The translations under genes were made by a program, and so were the position numbers. A stretch of 22,672 nt of DNA, from contig CAZRZO010000012.1 of NCBI GenBank assembly GCA_964604635.1, positions 1-22,672 of the forward strand. Direction: 5' to 3'. This document shows, piece after piece, positions 15,639 through 22,588 of the stretch (the stretch's first letter is position 1; each line of letters begins with the position of its first letter). The notes under the pieces are model-generated. The model was given only the letters and a program-made list of their open reading frames with translations, made no database searches and was not told the DNA's origin. This DNA is from JAJZMY01 sp964604635. GTDB lineage: Archaea; Micrarchaeota; Micrarchaeia; Micrarchaeales; Micrarchaeaceae.

Positions 15639-16103
15639 TCTTTTTGTTTAAACTTCTTAATAAAGTTTATAGGTGATCTATCCGCAGGTTCCCCTACGGA
15701 TACCTTGTTATGCCTTAGCCCTCCTCACAAAATCCTAACTCGAAAGCGCCAAATGACGCTGCCTCACTAGGACTCTACTTGGGTGACTTGGCAGGCGGTG
15801 TGTGCAAGGAGCAGGGACAGATTCACCGCTCGATAGTGACAAGCGATTACTAGGGATTCCAGCTTCATGAGGTTGAGTTTCAAACCTCAATCCGAACTTT
15901 GGTTGATTTTAGGGGATTTGCTTTACTTCTCAGTATTGCGTCTCATTGTGTCAACCTTTGTATGCCGCTTGTTGCCCAGAAGATTCGGAGCATGCTGACG
16001 TATCGTTGCCCTTTCCTTCCTCCTCTTTAAACAGAGGCGGTCCCAACAAAGTGCTTGATTTATCTCTAAACCAATAGCAATTGTTAGTAAGGGTCTCGTT
16101 CGT

Positions 16104-16674
16104 TTCCAGGTCAATGAATATTTGATGAATAAATTCTTTTTAAATAACTATAATAAATAACAAATCAATCTTTGAATAAATTGATTTTTATACTATTTCG
16201 TTTCATAAATATAATAAATGAATTTCGCGAAAGAACTTGATAAACATTATTATTATTTTTTAGATGAATATTGAATTTTTCTAAAATCATTTGATCATTT
16301 AAATCAATATTTTTAAAATAAATGTGATTATTAATAATATCACCTTTGTTATCGAATAAACCTGCAAAATAATTTGAAGAATAATCATTGATATATTTAA
16401 ATATTAATTCTCTTTTTTGCAACATTTGTTTAAAATATGTTGTTATTTTAGAATTATAAGTATAAGCAATAAATTCATCATTTTTCTGTATTGTTATTTT
16501 GTCTGGTTTAATCTTTAGTTCATTTACTGCGATTTCAATGAATTTTTCCATTATTTTATTATTTTTTGTTGAAATATATAATGGACCTTTTCTCCTATTA
16601 CATATACCAATTAAATAACAAATTTTTGAGTTTAATTTTATTTTCATTTTTATTCACCAAAATACTCACTGACT
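16104..16674 (-). other. 16S rRNA intron with a BHB splice motif
   Basis: This 571-nt insertion sits after about E. coli position 1101. The junctions form a textbook bulge-helix-bulge. The 5' side CCGG-UAA-GUCAGUGAGUAUU pairs with AAUAUUCAUUGAC-CUGG-AAA on the 3' side: a 13-bp intron helix with two G-U pairs, a 4-bp central helix (CCGG/CUGG, one G-U) and a 3-nt bulge on each strand. Cutting after the second base of each bulge joins CCGGUA to ACGAACGAG, which restores the conserved GUAACGA(G)CGAGACC sequence. The outer exon helix is weak. The intron encodes one LAGLIDADG-type protein. Confidence 0.93.
16165..16647 (-). CDS. Degenerate LAGLIDADG homing-endonuclease-like intron protein
   Basis: A 160-aa protein encoded wholly inside the 16S intron. 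Two LAGLIDADG-like helices are visible: YLIGICNRRKG (11-21) and NYFAGLFDNKGDI (92-104). Single-chain LAGLIDADG enzymes with two motifs are usual for archaeal rRNA introns such as I-DmoI. Here the catalytic acid at the eighth motif position is replaced in both motifs (Arg/Lys in the first, Lys101 in the second), so DNA cleavage is doubtful; the protein may be decaying or kept for RNA binding. The ATG at 16647 has GGTGA seven bases upstream, a good fit to the AUCACC end of this 16S. Confidence 0.85.
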   Translation of the reverse strand: MKIKLNSKICYLIGICNRRKGPLYISTKNNKIMEKFIEIAVNELKIKPDKITIQKNDEFIAYTYNSKITTYFKQMLQKRELIFKYINDYSSNYFAGLFDNKGDIINNHIYFKNIDLNDQMILEKFNIHLKNNNNVYQVLSRNSFIIFMKRNSIKINLFKD

Positions 16675-17783
16675 TACCGGACTTAACCGGACAGTTCGCA
16701 CCACGAACTGACGGTCGCCATGCACTACCTCTCGGCTCATCTAGTAAGACCTTTAGCCTGACCTTCATCTTGCCGTCTCTTCTGGTAAGATTTCCGACGT
16801 GTGTTTCAATTAAACAGCAGCATCCACCCCTTGTGTGCTCCCCCGCCAATTGCTTTAAGTTTCAACCTTGCGGCCGTACTCCCCAGGCGGCAGACTTAAC
16901 ACTTTTGCTACGGTACTGCAAACTTTCGTGAAATTTGCAACACCAGAGTCTGCATCATTTACTGCTAGGGCTACTCGGGTATCTAATCCGATTTGTTCTC
17001 CTAGCCTTCGCTCCTCACTGTCGGATGTGTTCTAGTTAGACGCCTTCGCCGCTGTTGGTCCTTATAAGATTATAGCATTTTACCGCTTCCTAATAAGTAC
17101 CTCTAACCTCACCCACTCCCTAGCTAACAGGTATCTTATGCACGCATTGATGTTGAGCATCAATATTTCACATAAGACTGTATTAGCCAGCTACGCGCGC
17201 TTTAAGCCCAATAATCGCGGATACAACTTGTGCTGCCGGTATTACCGTGGCGGCTGCCACCGGTCTTGCCCAGCACTTATTCATCAAGCTTACTAAACTT
17301 AATAAAAGACTTCATAGAAGCCACTCAGATTCCCCCCATCACACTTTCGTGCATTGTGGAGTTTGCGCGCCTGCTGCATGCCATAGCACTAGGGCCCTTG
17401 TCTCAGTGCCCTTCTCGGGGCTCTTGCTTTCACATCCCCTACGGGTTATAGGTATGGTGGGCCGTTACCCCGCCATCAGCCTGATCCGACGCAGTCTTAT
17501 CATAAAGCAGAAATACTGCAATTCATATTCTTTTTTAGCTAGAACTCGTTCCAGAATTTCTAGCCTATAGAGTTTTGTCCTCAGTTTCCCGAGGTTATCC
17601 TCCTCTTTATGGTAAATTGACCACGCGTTACTGAGCCTTACGCAGTCCAACAAAGCTGTTGGGCATACTTGCATGGCTGTCGAAATCTGATAATAGTATC
17701 CTCCAGCAGCATCGACTGGAATTTTTTCATGATCCTTGCAATTTTAAAATATACAAGCAATCTGGTTACACACTTTAATGGAT

Positions 17784-17813
17784 ATACATTTCGTTTTTGT
17801 TCCTTAAAACTAC
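17784..17813 (-). other. 5' arm of the 16S processing stem (BHB-like)
   Basis: Read as RNA on the minus strand: GUAGUUUUAAGG, AACAAAAAC, GAAAUGUAU. The first 12 and last 9 bases are perfectly complementary to the arm at 15609-15638 beyond the 16S 3' end; the middle forms a 5-bp helix between opposite A-rich bulges. The arm lies about 60 nt before the mature 16S 5' end. Together the arms loop out the whole 16S, including its intron. Confidence 0.8.
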
Positions 17814-18508
17814 ATCCAATTCCAAACAGGAATTTTCATAATGAACTATTTAAAAAAATCTTTTAAGAATAATTTTAATAAAACAATCAATTAAAAATAT
17901 CTTAAAAAAATAAACTTTTAAAAAAAGTCCCATTAAAAAAATAAAAAATAATAAATGTAAAAATAATTAGTGCATTTATAATATTTATACTTTATGTTAA
18001 ATTAAATACTTTATTATAAAATAAAAAATATCGGAATAATAATGTATTAATAAATTATAAAAACACACTAAAGAACATTATACAAGTTTATATTGAAAAA
18101 ATATTTAAATGGTTGTATTTGAAAAAAGTTTATATTGTCTTGGAAGCAGTTATAATTACATAATACATTATATGAAAATTAATATAATGATTTTACAAAC
18201 AATACCAAATAATTATTTTTTTTAATTATACTAATAATAAAACATTTTTATGAAGAAAAACTAGATTATTTAATGCGTAACCCATTTCAATATCAATCCA
18301 ATACTTTAACAATTTGCTATTAAATAAACGTTATAGAAAAAATAATATTGATTTTTGGTTTTATAAAATATGTAATAAACCTATATTATATATATCATAT
18401 AAAGTTATAATATTAATAGCACATCAGAATTATTTAAAAATTATAATTTAAGATTAAAATATATATTTTATATGTAAGTTTTTTATCCACTTTAAATAGA
18501 ATGATATT
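17814..18508. promoter_or_regulatory. AT-rich spacer with the 16S promoter region
   Basis: About 700 bases with no credible gene lie between the 16S transcript and the divergent nucleotidase-like gene. Candidates for the minus-strand 16S promoter are CTTTATATGA near 18396-18405 and two identical CAATATAAACTT strings at 18084-18095 and 18126-18137 (42-nt spacing). Near 18453-18475 a TATA-like run could serve the plus-strand gene at 18509. In sequence this poor in G and C I cannot choose among them. I found no tRNA or C/D-box RNA here. Confidence 0.35.
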
Positions 18509-19111
18509 ATGCAGACAAAAAACACTGATTTAAACAAAAAAATCGCAATTGATCTTGAAAATACAATAATAAATATAATACCACCATTTATGGAAATTCT
18601 TAGAAAAGAATATAATATAGATATAAGTGAAAAAAAACTTTTAAGAAAATATAATTTAGAAGAAACAACTGGTTTAAAAATGAAATATTTGAAAAGGATT
18701 TTCAAAGAAATATGGGAACCACCATATTCTAAATTAATGGTATTATATAATACTTGTATTCCTTTAGTAATAGAAAAAATTTCTGAAAATTATTCAATAG
18801 ACATACTTACTGCAAGTAAAGGAAATAAAAAAGCAATTAAAAATTGGCTTTATGAACATAAAATAACATATAATAAAATTATATTTGTAAACTCTGCAAA
18901 AGATAAAACAAATTATGCTTTTGAAACTATTATAGAAGATTACCCTGAAATTGCAAAACTTGCATTAAAAAACAATAAAAAAGTTATATTAGTAGATTGG
19001 CGTTATAATAGAAATGAACCAGAACTTGACGGAAAACAAAACTTTTTTAGAATAAAATCTTGGAATGAAATTCCAAAAATTATGGATTTAAAAAATTGTC
19101 CTAAATCATAG
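18509..19111 (+). CDS. HAD-like 5'-nucleotidase (NT5C-type) protein
   Basis: Probable small-molecule phosphatase related to the 5'(3')-deoxyribonucleotidase (NT5C) branch of the HAD superfamily; the substrate cannot be told. Motif I is IAIDLENT (nucleophile Asp15, with Glu17 where the usual second Asp stands); motif II is DILTASKG (Thr101); Lys131 or Lys133 in NSAKDKTNY is motif III; IIEDYPEIA (Asp144) and VILVDWRYN (Asp163) supply the C-terminal acidic part. Length (200 aa) matches the family. The Asp-to-Glu change in motif I is unusual and may reduce activity or mark a different function. No ribosome-binding motif precedes the ATG. It stands alone, divergent from 16S. Confidence 0.75.
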   Translation: MQTKNTDLNKKIAIDLENTIINIIPPFMEILRKEYNIDISEKKLLRKYNLEETTGLKMKYLKRIFKEIWEPPYSKLMVLYNTCIPLVIEKISENYSIDILTASKGNKKAIKNWLYEHKITYNKIIFVNSAKDKTNYAFETIIEDYPEIAKLALKNNKKVILVDWRYNRNEPELDGKQNFFRIKSWNEIPKIMDLKNCPKS

Positions 19112-19340
19112 TATTTTTAGTATCCAGTGTTTTGGAAAAAAAATAAAATATTATATTAATAATTGTAATTATTTTTTATCAATATTAAAAATCGTAAATG
19201 ATTTTAAAAAAAGAAAATATATTATATAATTATTCCTCTTTTTAATTGTTATATAATTATTTAGTTAAATTTATTAATACAATATTTTGCTCCTTACTAG
19301 TTATTTAATTATTTTTCAAAAATAATAATATAAAAAAATT
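19112..19340. other. AT-rich intergenic stretch, nothing identified
   Basis: Between the nucleotidase-like gene and the 3' end of the tRNA. It contains A/T runs and a plus-strand TTTTT tract near 19170 that could end transcription. No reading frame, RNA motif or repeat is convincing. Confidence 0.4.
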
Positions 19341-19460
19341 TGGCGGGAGCGAGATTCGAACACGCGACCTCTAGATATCTTAGCAGTCATCGCAAATTGC
19401 TCATCACTCACAATGCTTTGCATATGAGTCTAGCGCTCTAACCAACTGAGCTACCCCGCC
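19341..19460 (-). tRNA. tRNA with CAU anticodon (Met elongator or Ile2), intron-containing
   Basis: The minus strand folds as a cloverleaf. The acceptor GGCGGGG/UCCCGCC has one G-U pair; the D stem is GCUC/GAGC with an AGUUGGUUA loop; the anticodon stem is CUAGA/UCUAG with loop CUCAUAA; the T loop is UUCGAAU; position 73 is A and CCA is not encoded. Exons are 19423-19460 and 19341-19376, with a 46-nt intron at 19377-19422, the usual 37/38 site. The T stem has one U-U mismatch (52-62). G1-C72 and the lack of the three G-C pairs in the anticodon stem argue against initiator tRNA. Elongator Met and Ile2 (CAU, modified C34) cannot be separated by eye. Both splice ends are set from the cloverleaf; the BHB here is relaxed. 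Confidence 0.9.
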
Positions 19461-19526
19461 ATTCTTTATGAAAAAGCAATAATAATATTTAAGTAGTTAT
19501 TTTATTTATTTAAAACTCTTATAATA

Positions 19527-20375
19527 TTATCTTATATTTAGATTTTTTTGGATTGTTTTAACATAATTTTGATTGCATATATTTAATGGTGTATTATTAT
19601 TAATTCCACAAATTTCAGCTGTAAATATATTTGCTGCGCCAATTATTGCTTGAGAATCTGATGAATTTAAATTCTTTATTTGAGAAATAATTATGTTCCA
19701 ATTTTGTTTGTAGATTAATGATGGTGAAACTAGTGCACCAACTGAAACAGTTGAATTTCCAAAATCAATAAATGGTATTCCACCCCTTGCATAATGAGGC
19801 AATAATTGGTTATATACATTCAATTTTTTAAATATTAGTATTTCTTGTCTTGTTGGTACTTGTAATGATTTTTCTGTATTTGTTTGTTCTTCAACACTAA
19901 TAAAATTTATTGTATTGCTATAAAAAGTTGAATTATAAAATGTAAATGTAGGAGTACTTGGATAAATATCTGTTGAACTAGAAGTCATATAATGTAAATT
20001 AGTAAAATTTCCAAATCTCATCAATGCAATTATTAGTGACCATCTTGTTACTGCACAAAAAGGACATGCATCTGATCCAATATAAAGAATATTAGATTTA
20101 TTAAAATTATTAGAATTATTAAAAATTAATTTAGTAAGTTTTAATTTTTTCATACTAATAGGAAAATTATTTGCATTCCCAAAAGATACTTTATTTGCTA
20201 ATGTTTCATTATTTGCAATATTAAATAATTGAGAGGTAAAACTTTTAGGTACTATTTTATTATCAAAAGAAATAGTATTTGTATTATTATTTAATTTAAT
20301 TAGAATTATTGTTACTAAACCTATAATTATTAATGTAAAAACAATGACATACCCAATTTTTTTGTTTATTTTCAT
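19527..20375 (-). CDS. Membrane-anchored thioredoxin-fold protein (DUF929-like)
   Basis: Probably an extracytoplasmic thiol-disulfide protein. Residues 8-28 form one hydrophobic N-terminal segment after a Lys-rich start, so the rest is exported and membrane-tethered. A CPFC motif (Cys104, Cys107) in SDACPFCAVTRWSLIIALMRFG matches the DUF929 family as I remember it from Sulfolobales and Thermoplasmatales; ARGGIPFIDFG (from about 196) would be the cis-Pro strand of the thioredoxin fold. A second Cys pair (256, 267) near the end may form a disulfide. The exported part is rich in Asn, Ser and Thr. It is 61 nt downstream of the PAP2 gene on the same strand. AGTGA lies a few bases before the ATG. 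Confidence 0.85.
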   Translation of the reverse strand: MKINKKIGYVIVFTLIIIGLVTIILIKLNNNTNTISFDNKIVPKSFTSQLFNIANNETLANKVSFGNANNFPISMKKLKLTKLIFNNSNNFNKSNILYIGSDACPFCAVTRWSLIIALMRFGNFTNLHYMTSSSTDIYPSTPTFTFYNSTFYSNTINFISVEEQTNTEKSLQVPTRQEILIFKKLNVYNQLLPHYARGGIPFIDFGNSTVSVGALVSPSLIYKQNWNIIISQIKNLNSSDSQAIIGAANIFTAEICGINNNTPLNICNQNYVKTIQKNLNIR

Positions 20376-20436
20376 AATTTCACTTTTAATTATTAATCAA
20401 TAATTAATATTTATATTCATTATATTTTTACTTTAT

Positions 20437-21030
20437 TTATTTTAATGCAATTTTTGGTAAAATTTTTTTAGTGATCTTATTCAAAATATTATTTATTTTG
20501 TTTTTAAAAATATTTATTAAATAGTATAAAACAATGCTTAAGATAATTCCTGCTATTACATCTGTTAAATAATGTGCACCAAGATAAACTCTACCAAAAA
20601 GAATTAAAATTAACCAAATAATATATAATATTTCAAGATATTTATAATTCTTTAGAAAAAAACCTAAACCAGTTAGAACAGTTGCATGATTACTTGGAAA
20701 TGAAAAACTATTTTCACAACCAACTGTATTTATCCAATTTAAACTATTTACATGACAAGGTCTAGGCATTCTAATAATATTCTTTATTAAATCAGATACA
20801 ATAAAAAAGAAAATGATTGCAACAACAAAAACATATGCATTTCTATCTTTTTTAATAAAATAAAGATATAGTACGATAGCAGGAAGAATTATAAAAAAAC
20901 TAGAAGCAAGTAAATGCATAAATGTATTTAATAATGGACTAGCTATCATTTTTGTAAACTCAAATGCCCATATATTAATACTTAATTTATATGAAGATAA
21001 AATATAAAATAAATAAGAAAAATAAAACAT
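20437..21030 (-). CDS. PAP2-family membrane phosphatase
   Basis: Integral-membrane lipid-phosphate or polyprenyl-diphosphate phosphatase. The three PAP2 signatures are complete: KNIIRMPRP (Lys83 to Pro91, KX6RP), FPSNHA (111-116, catalytic His115) and GRVYLGAHYLTD (146-157, Arg147, His153, Asp157). About five or six hydrophobic segments fill the rest, with a Lys-rich tail inside. The C2 motif has Asn where many have Gly, which is common in the family. A role in recycling the polyprenyl carrier for surface glycans is plausible and fits a neighbour that is also an envelope protein. The gene starts 22 nt after thiI on the same strand. Confidence 0.92.
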   Translation of the reverse strand: MFYFSYLFYILSSYKLSINIWAFEFTKMIASPLLNTFMHLLASSFFIILPAIVLYLYFIKKDRNAYVFVVAIIFFFIVSDLIKNIIRMPRPCHVNSLNWINTVGCENSFSFPSNHATVLTGLGFFLKNYKYLEILYIIWLILILFGRVYLGAHYLTDVIAGIILSIVLYYLINIFKNKINNILNKITKKILPKIALK

Positions 21031-21052
21031 AAATACACTTTTTAATTTTCAT

Positions 21053-22207
21053 TTAATATTCAATATATTTTGCTTTTTCAAATGTTTTGTCTGCAATATA
21101 TATTAGTTTTGAATTTTTATAGAATTTATCAATAAGTTCTTTCTTTATATTTGTTGAGGGATTTTTTACAATAATAGAACACACGTCTTTATATTTCAAT
21201 ATTGAAGAATCATAAGTATTTATTTGTTTTGCTTTGTCTATTATTTCTTGCTTATCAAACCCTATTAAAGGCCTTATAATTAATAAATCAGTATCTGGTT
21301 CAGAAGCAATTAAATTTGGTGTTGTCTGAGATGAAACCTGACCAAGGCTTTCACCAGTTACAATTACTTTTGCATCTTCTATTATTGCTATTTTCTTTGC
21401 AATTTCAAATAAAAATCTTTTAAATAATACATGTTCATATTTTTTTCGTATTTTTAATGTTGCTGCTTGAAATAAATAAGAAGGTAAATAATAGATTTTT
21501 AATGGATTTTCAAATTTTTTTAATTGTGTAATTAATTTTTGCATTTTTTCTGAATCTTCTGCTTCTTGATTATTAGCAAATGCATGAAAATGAATAAATA
21601 TTAATTTTAATCCTCTTTTCATCGCATAAAAACTTGCAACAGGTGAATCAATACCACCTGAAAATAAAACAACCCCATTACCTGATGAACTAACTGGAAG
21701 ACCATTAAGACCATGTATTTTTTCTATAGATAAAAAACAATTAGATTGTGTTGGATTAATATATAATATTTTTTCTCCTATCAAATCTAATTCAAATTTT
21801 AGCTTCTTTTGATTTAAAATAAAATACTTAATTATTTCTATTGAATTAAATTCTAAATTTTTATAAGATCTATGTGCAATAATTTTTACTTTATTGTTTT
21901 CTAATTTCTTAAATTTATTTGCAGCTTTAATAATTTTATTTAAATTATTTTCAGAAATAATACAAGGTGCAAACCAAGATATACCAAAAACATATTTTAG
22001 TTTTGAAGATAAAAAATCAATATCTGAATCTTTATTTAAATAAATTATAAATCTATCAAATATTTTTTCTAGTTTGTATTTATTCGTTTTATTTGTATTT
22101 ATTACTGAATTTATATTATTAAATAATAAATTTATGAAATCGCTTCTATTATGTCCTTTAAGCCAAATTTCACCAAAATTAATTATTATTGCATCATATA
22201 TTTTCAT
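21053..22207 (-). CDS. thiI: ThiI: tRNA 4-thiouridine synthase
   Basis: ATP-dependent sulfur insertion into uridine 8 of tRNA, possibly also thiazole synthesis for thiamine. An N-terminal ferredoxin-like and THUMP region (about 1-165) is followed by the PP-loop adenylation domain with LFSGGIDSPVAS (SGGIDS at 183-188), VTGESLGQVSSQT (283-295) and IRPLIGFDKQEI. Cys343 in YKDVCS is at the position of the catalytic-domain Cys of ThiI. No C-terminal rhodanese domain is present, as in most archaea, so sulfur must come from another donor. Length (384 aa) is normal for this form. It lies 73 nt downstream of eL14 and leads a close group with the PAP2 and DUF929-like genes. Confidence 0.95.
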   Translation of the reverse strand: MKIYDAIIINFGEIWLKGHNRSDFINLLFNNINSVINTNKTNKYKLEKIFDRFIIYLNKDSDIDFLSSKLKYVFGISWFAPCIISENNLNKIIKAANKFKKLENNKVKIIAHRSYKNLEFNSIEIIKYFILNQKKLKFELDLIGEKILYINPTQSNCFLSIEKIHGLNGLPVSSSGNGVVLFSGGIDSPVASFYAMKRGLKLIFIHFHAFANNQEAEDSEKMQKLITQLKKFENPLKIYYLPSYLFQAATLKIRKKYEHVLFKRFLFEIAKKIAIIEDAKVIVTGESLGQVSSQTTPNLIASEPDTDLLIIRPLIGFDKQEIIDKAKQINTYDSSILKYKDVCSIIVKNPSTNIKKELIDKFYKNSKLIYIADKTFEKAKYIEY

Positions 22208-22280
22208 AATATCAAGTATTAGTAATTAGAAGTATTTCTAAGAATAATAAAAAAATAAAGAAAAAAAAGTATTAAAATAA

Positions 22281-22502
22281 TTATTTTCTCTTAATCCCAA
22301 TCTTTTTTAATGCTTCATTATCTTTAATGTCTATTTTTTCATTTAAAAATTCAAGATGTGAAGTATTACATTTTCTTTCATGATTTCTTGTTTCTGTAAT
22401 TATTTCTACAAATCCATTTTCAAGAATTTTAGTAATAATTGCTTTGTCTCCAGCATCTCTTCCTGATTTTTTAATACAAACTCTACCTATTTCAATTAAC
22501 AT
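22281..22502 (-). CDS. rpl14e: Ribosomal protein eL14
   Basis: Large-subunit protein of the archaeal/eukaryotic eL14 family, a KOW-type beta-barrel. The 73-aa sequence begins MLIEIGRVCIKKSGRDAGDK, which is very close to the family start (IEVGRVCxKxxGREAG), and later has RKCNTSHLEFLNEKI, matching the RRCN-HLEP region. Archaeal eL14 is usually 75-95 aa, so the form is short but complete. GTGAT lies four bases before the ATG and fits the AUCACC left at the 16S end. Thiol-tRNA synthesis (thiI) follows on the same strand, so the two translation genes may share a transcript. Confidence 0.93.
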   Translation of the reverse strand: MLIEIGRVCIKKSGRDAGDKAIITKILENGFVEIITETRNHERKCNTSHLEFLNEKIDIKDNEALKKIGIKRK

Positions 22503-22552
22503 TTTATCACGCTATTTTTATTAGTTTAATTAAATAAATTATTTTTAATATA

Positions 22553-22588
22553 CTTATATAAATAATCTGAAAAAATGCTTATATATTC
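22553..22588 (-). promoter_or_regulatory. Two TATA-like boxes upstream of eL14
   Basis: On the minus strand ATTTATATAAGTA (22551-22563) and AATATATAAGCA (22577-22588) both resemble archaeal TATA boxes. The nearer one would start RNA about 25-30 nt before the eL14 ATG, leaving room for the GTGAT motif in the leader. The assignment rests on sequence and spacing only. Confidence 0.45.

Larger units (their letters stand above)
15669..17722 (-). rRNA. 16S rRNA gene, interrupted by an intron
   Basis: Archaeal small-subunit rRNA in two exons, 16675-17722 and 15669-16103, giving about 1483 nt after splicing. The 5' end is ATTCCAGTCGATGCTGCTGG (archaeal ATTCCGGTTGATCCTGCCGG with changes). The 530 loop, the GGCGGGGGAGCAC region, TTGCACACACCGCC and GTAGGGGAACCTGCGG are all recognisable. 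The end reads GATCACCTATAA in place of GATCACCTCCT. Near-universal positions differ (18, 518, 527, 917, 1404, 1406, 1495, 1497 in E. coli numbering), mostly as compensated pairs, so the gene is diverged but not decayed. No 23S, 5S or spacer tRNA follows; eS6 does. Exact mature ends are estimates. Confidence 0.96.

Noticed and set aside
15923..16114. Open frame of 63 codons on the minus strand in 16S exon 2
   Set aside because: It coincides with conserved 16S sequence (GACCC to the 1240 region) and crosses the intron junction.
16566..17674. Several open frames of 69-121 codons on both strands across the 16S gene
   Set aside because: They overlap conserved rRNA sequence, lack start signals and have no family resemblance; the rRNA explains the sequence.
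15669..17722. The 16S gene as a pseudogene because of many unusual bases and an insertion
   Set aside because: Most changes at paired near-universal positions that I checked are compensated, the intron has exact splice signals and the flanks form a processing stem, which all indicate a working gene.
17669..17866. 65-codon plus-strand frame over the 16S 5' end and leader
   Set aside because: It spans the mature 16S end and the processing arm on the other strand; no start signal or resemblance.
18454..18705. 83-codon minus-strand frame overlapping the nucleotidase-like gene
   Set aside because: It is antisense to a gene with HAD motifs and consists of Ile/Phe/Ser runs typical of reverse-complemented AT-rich coding DNA.
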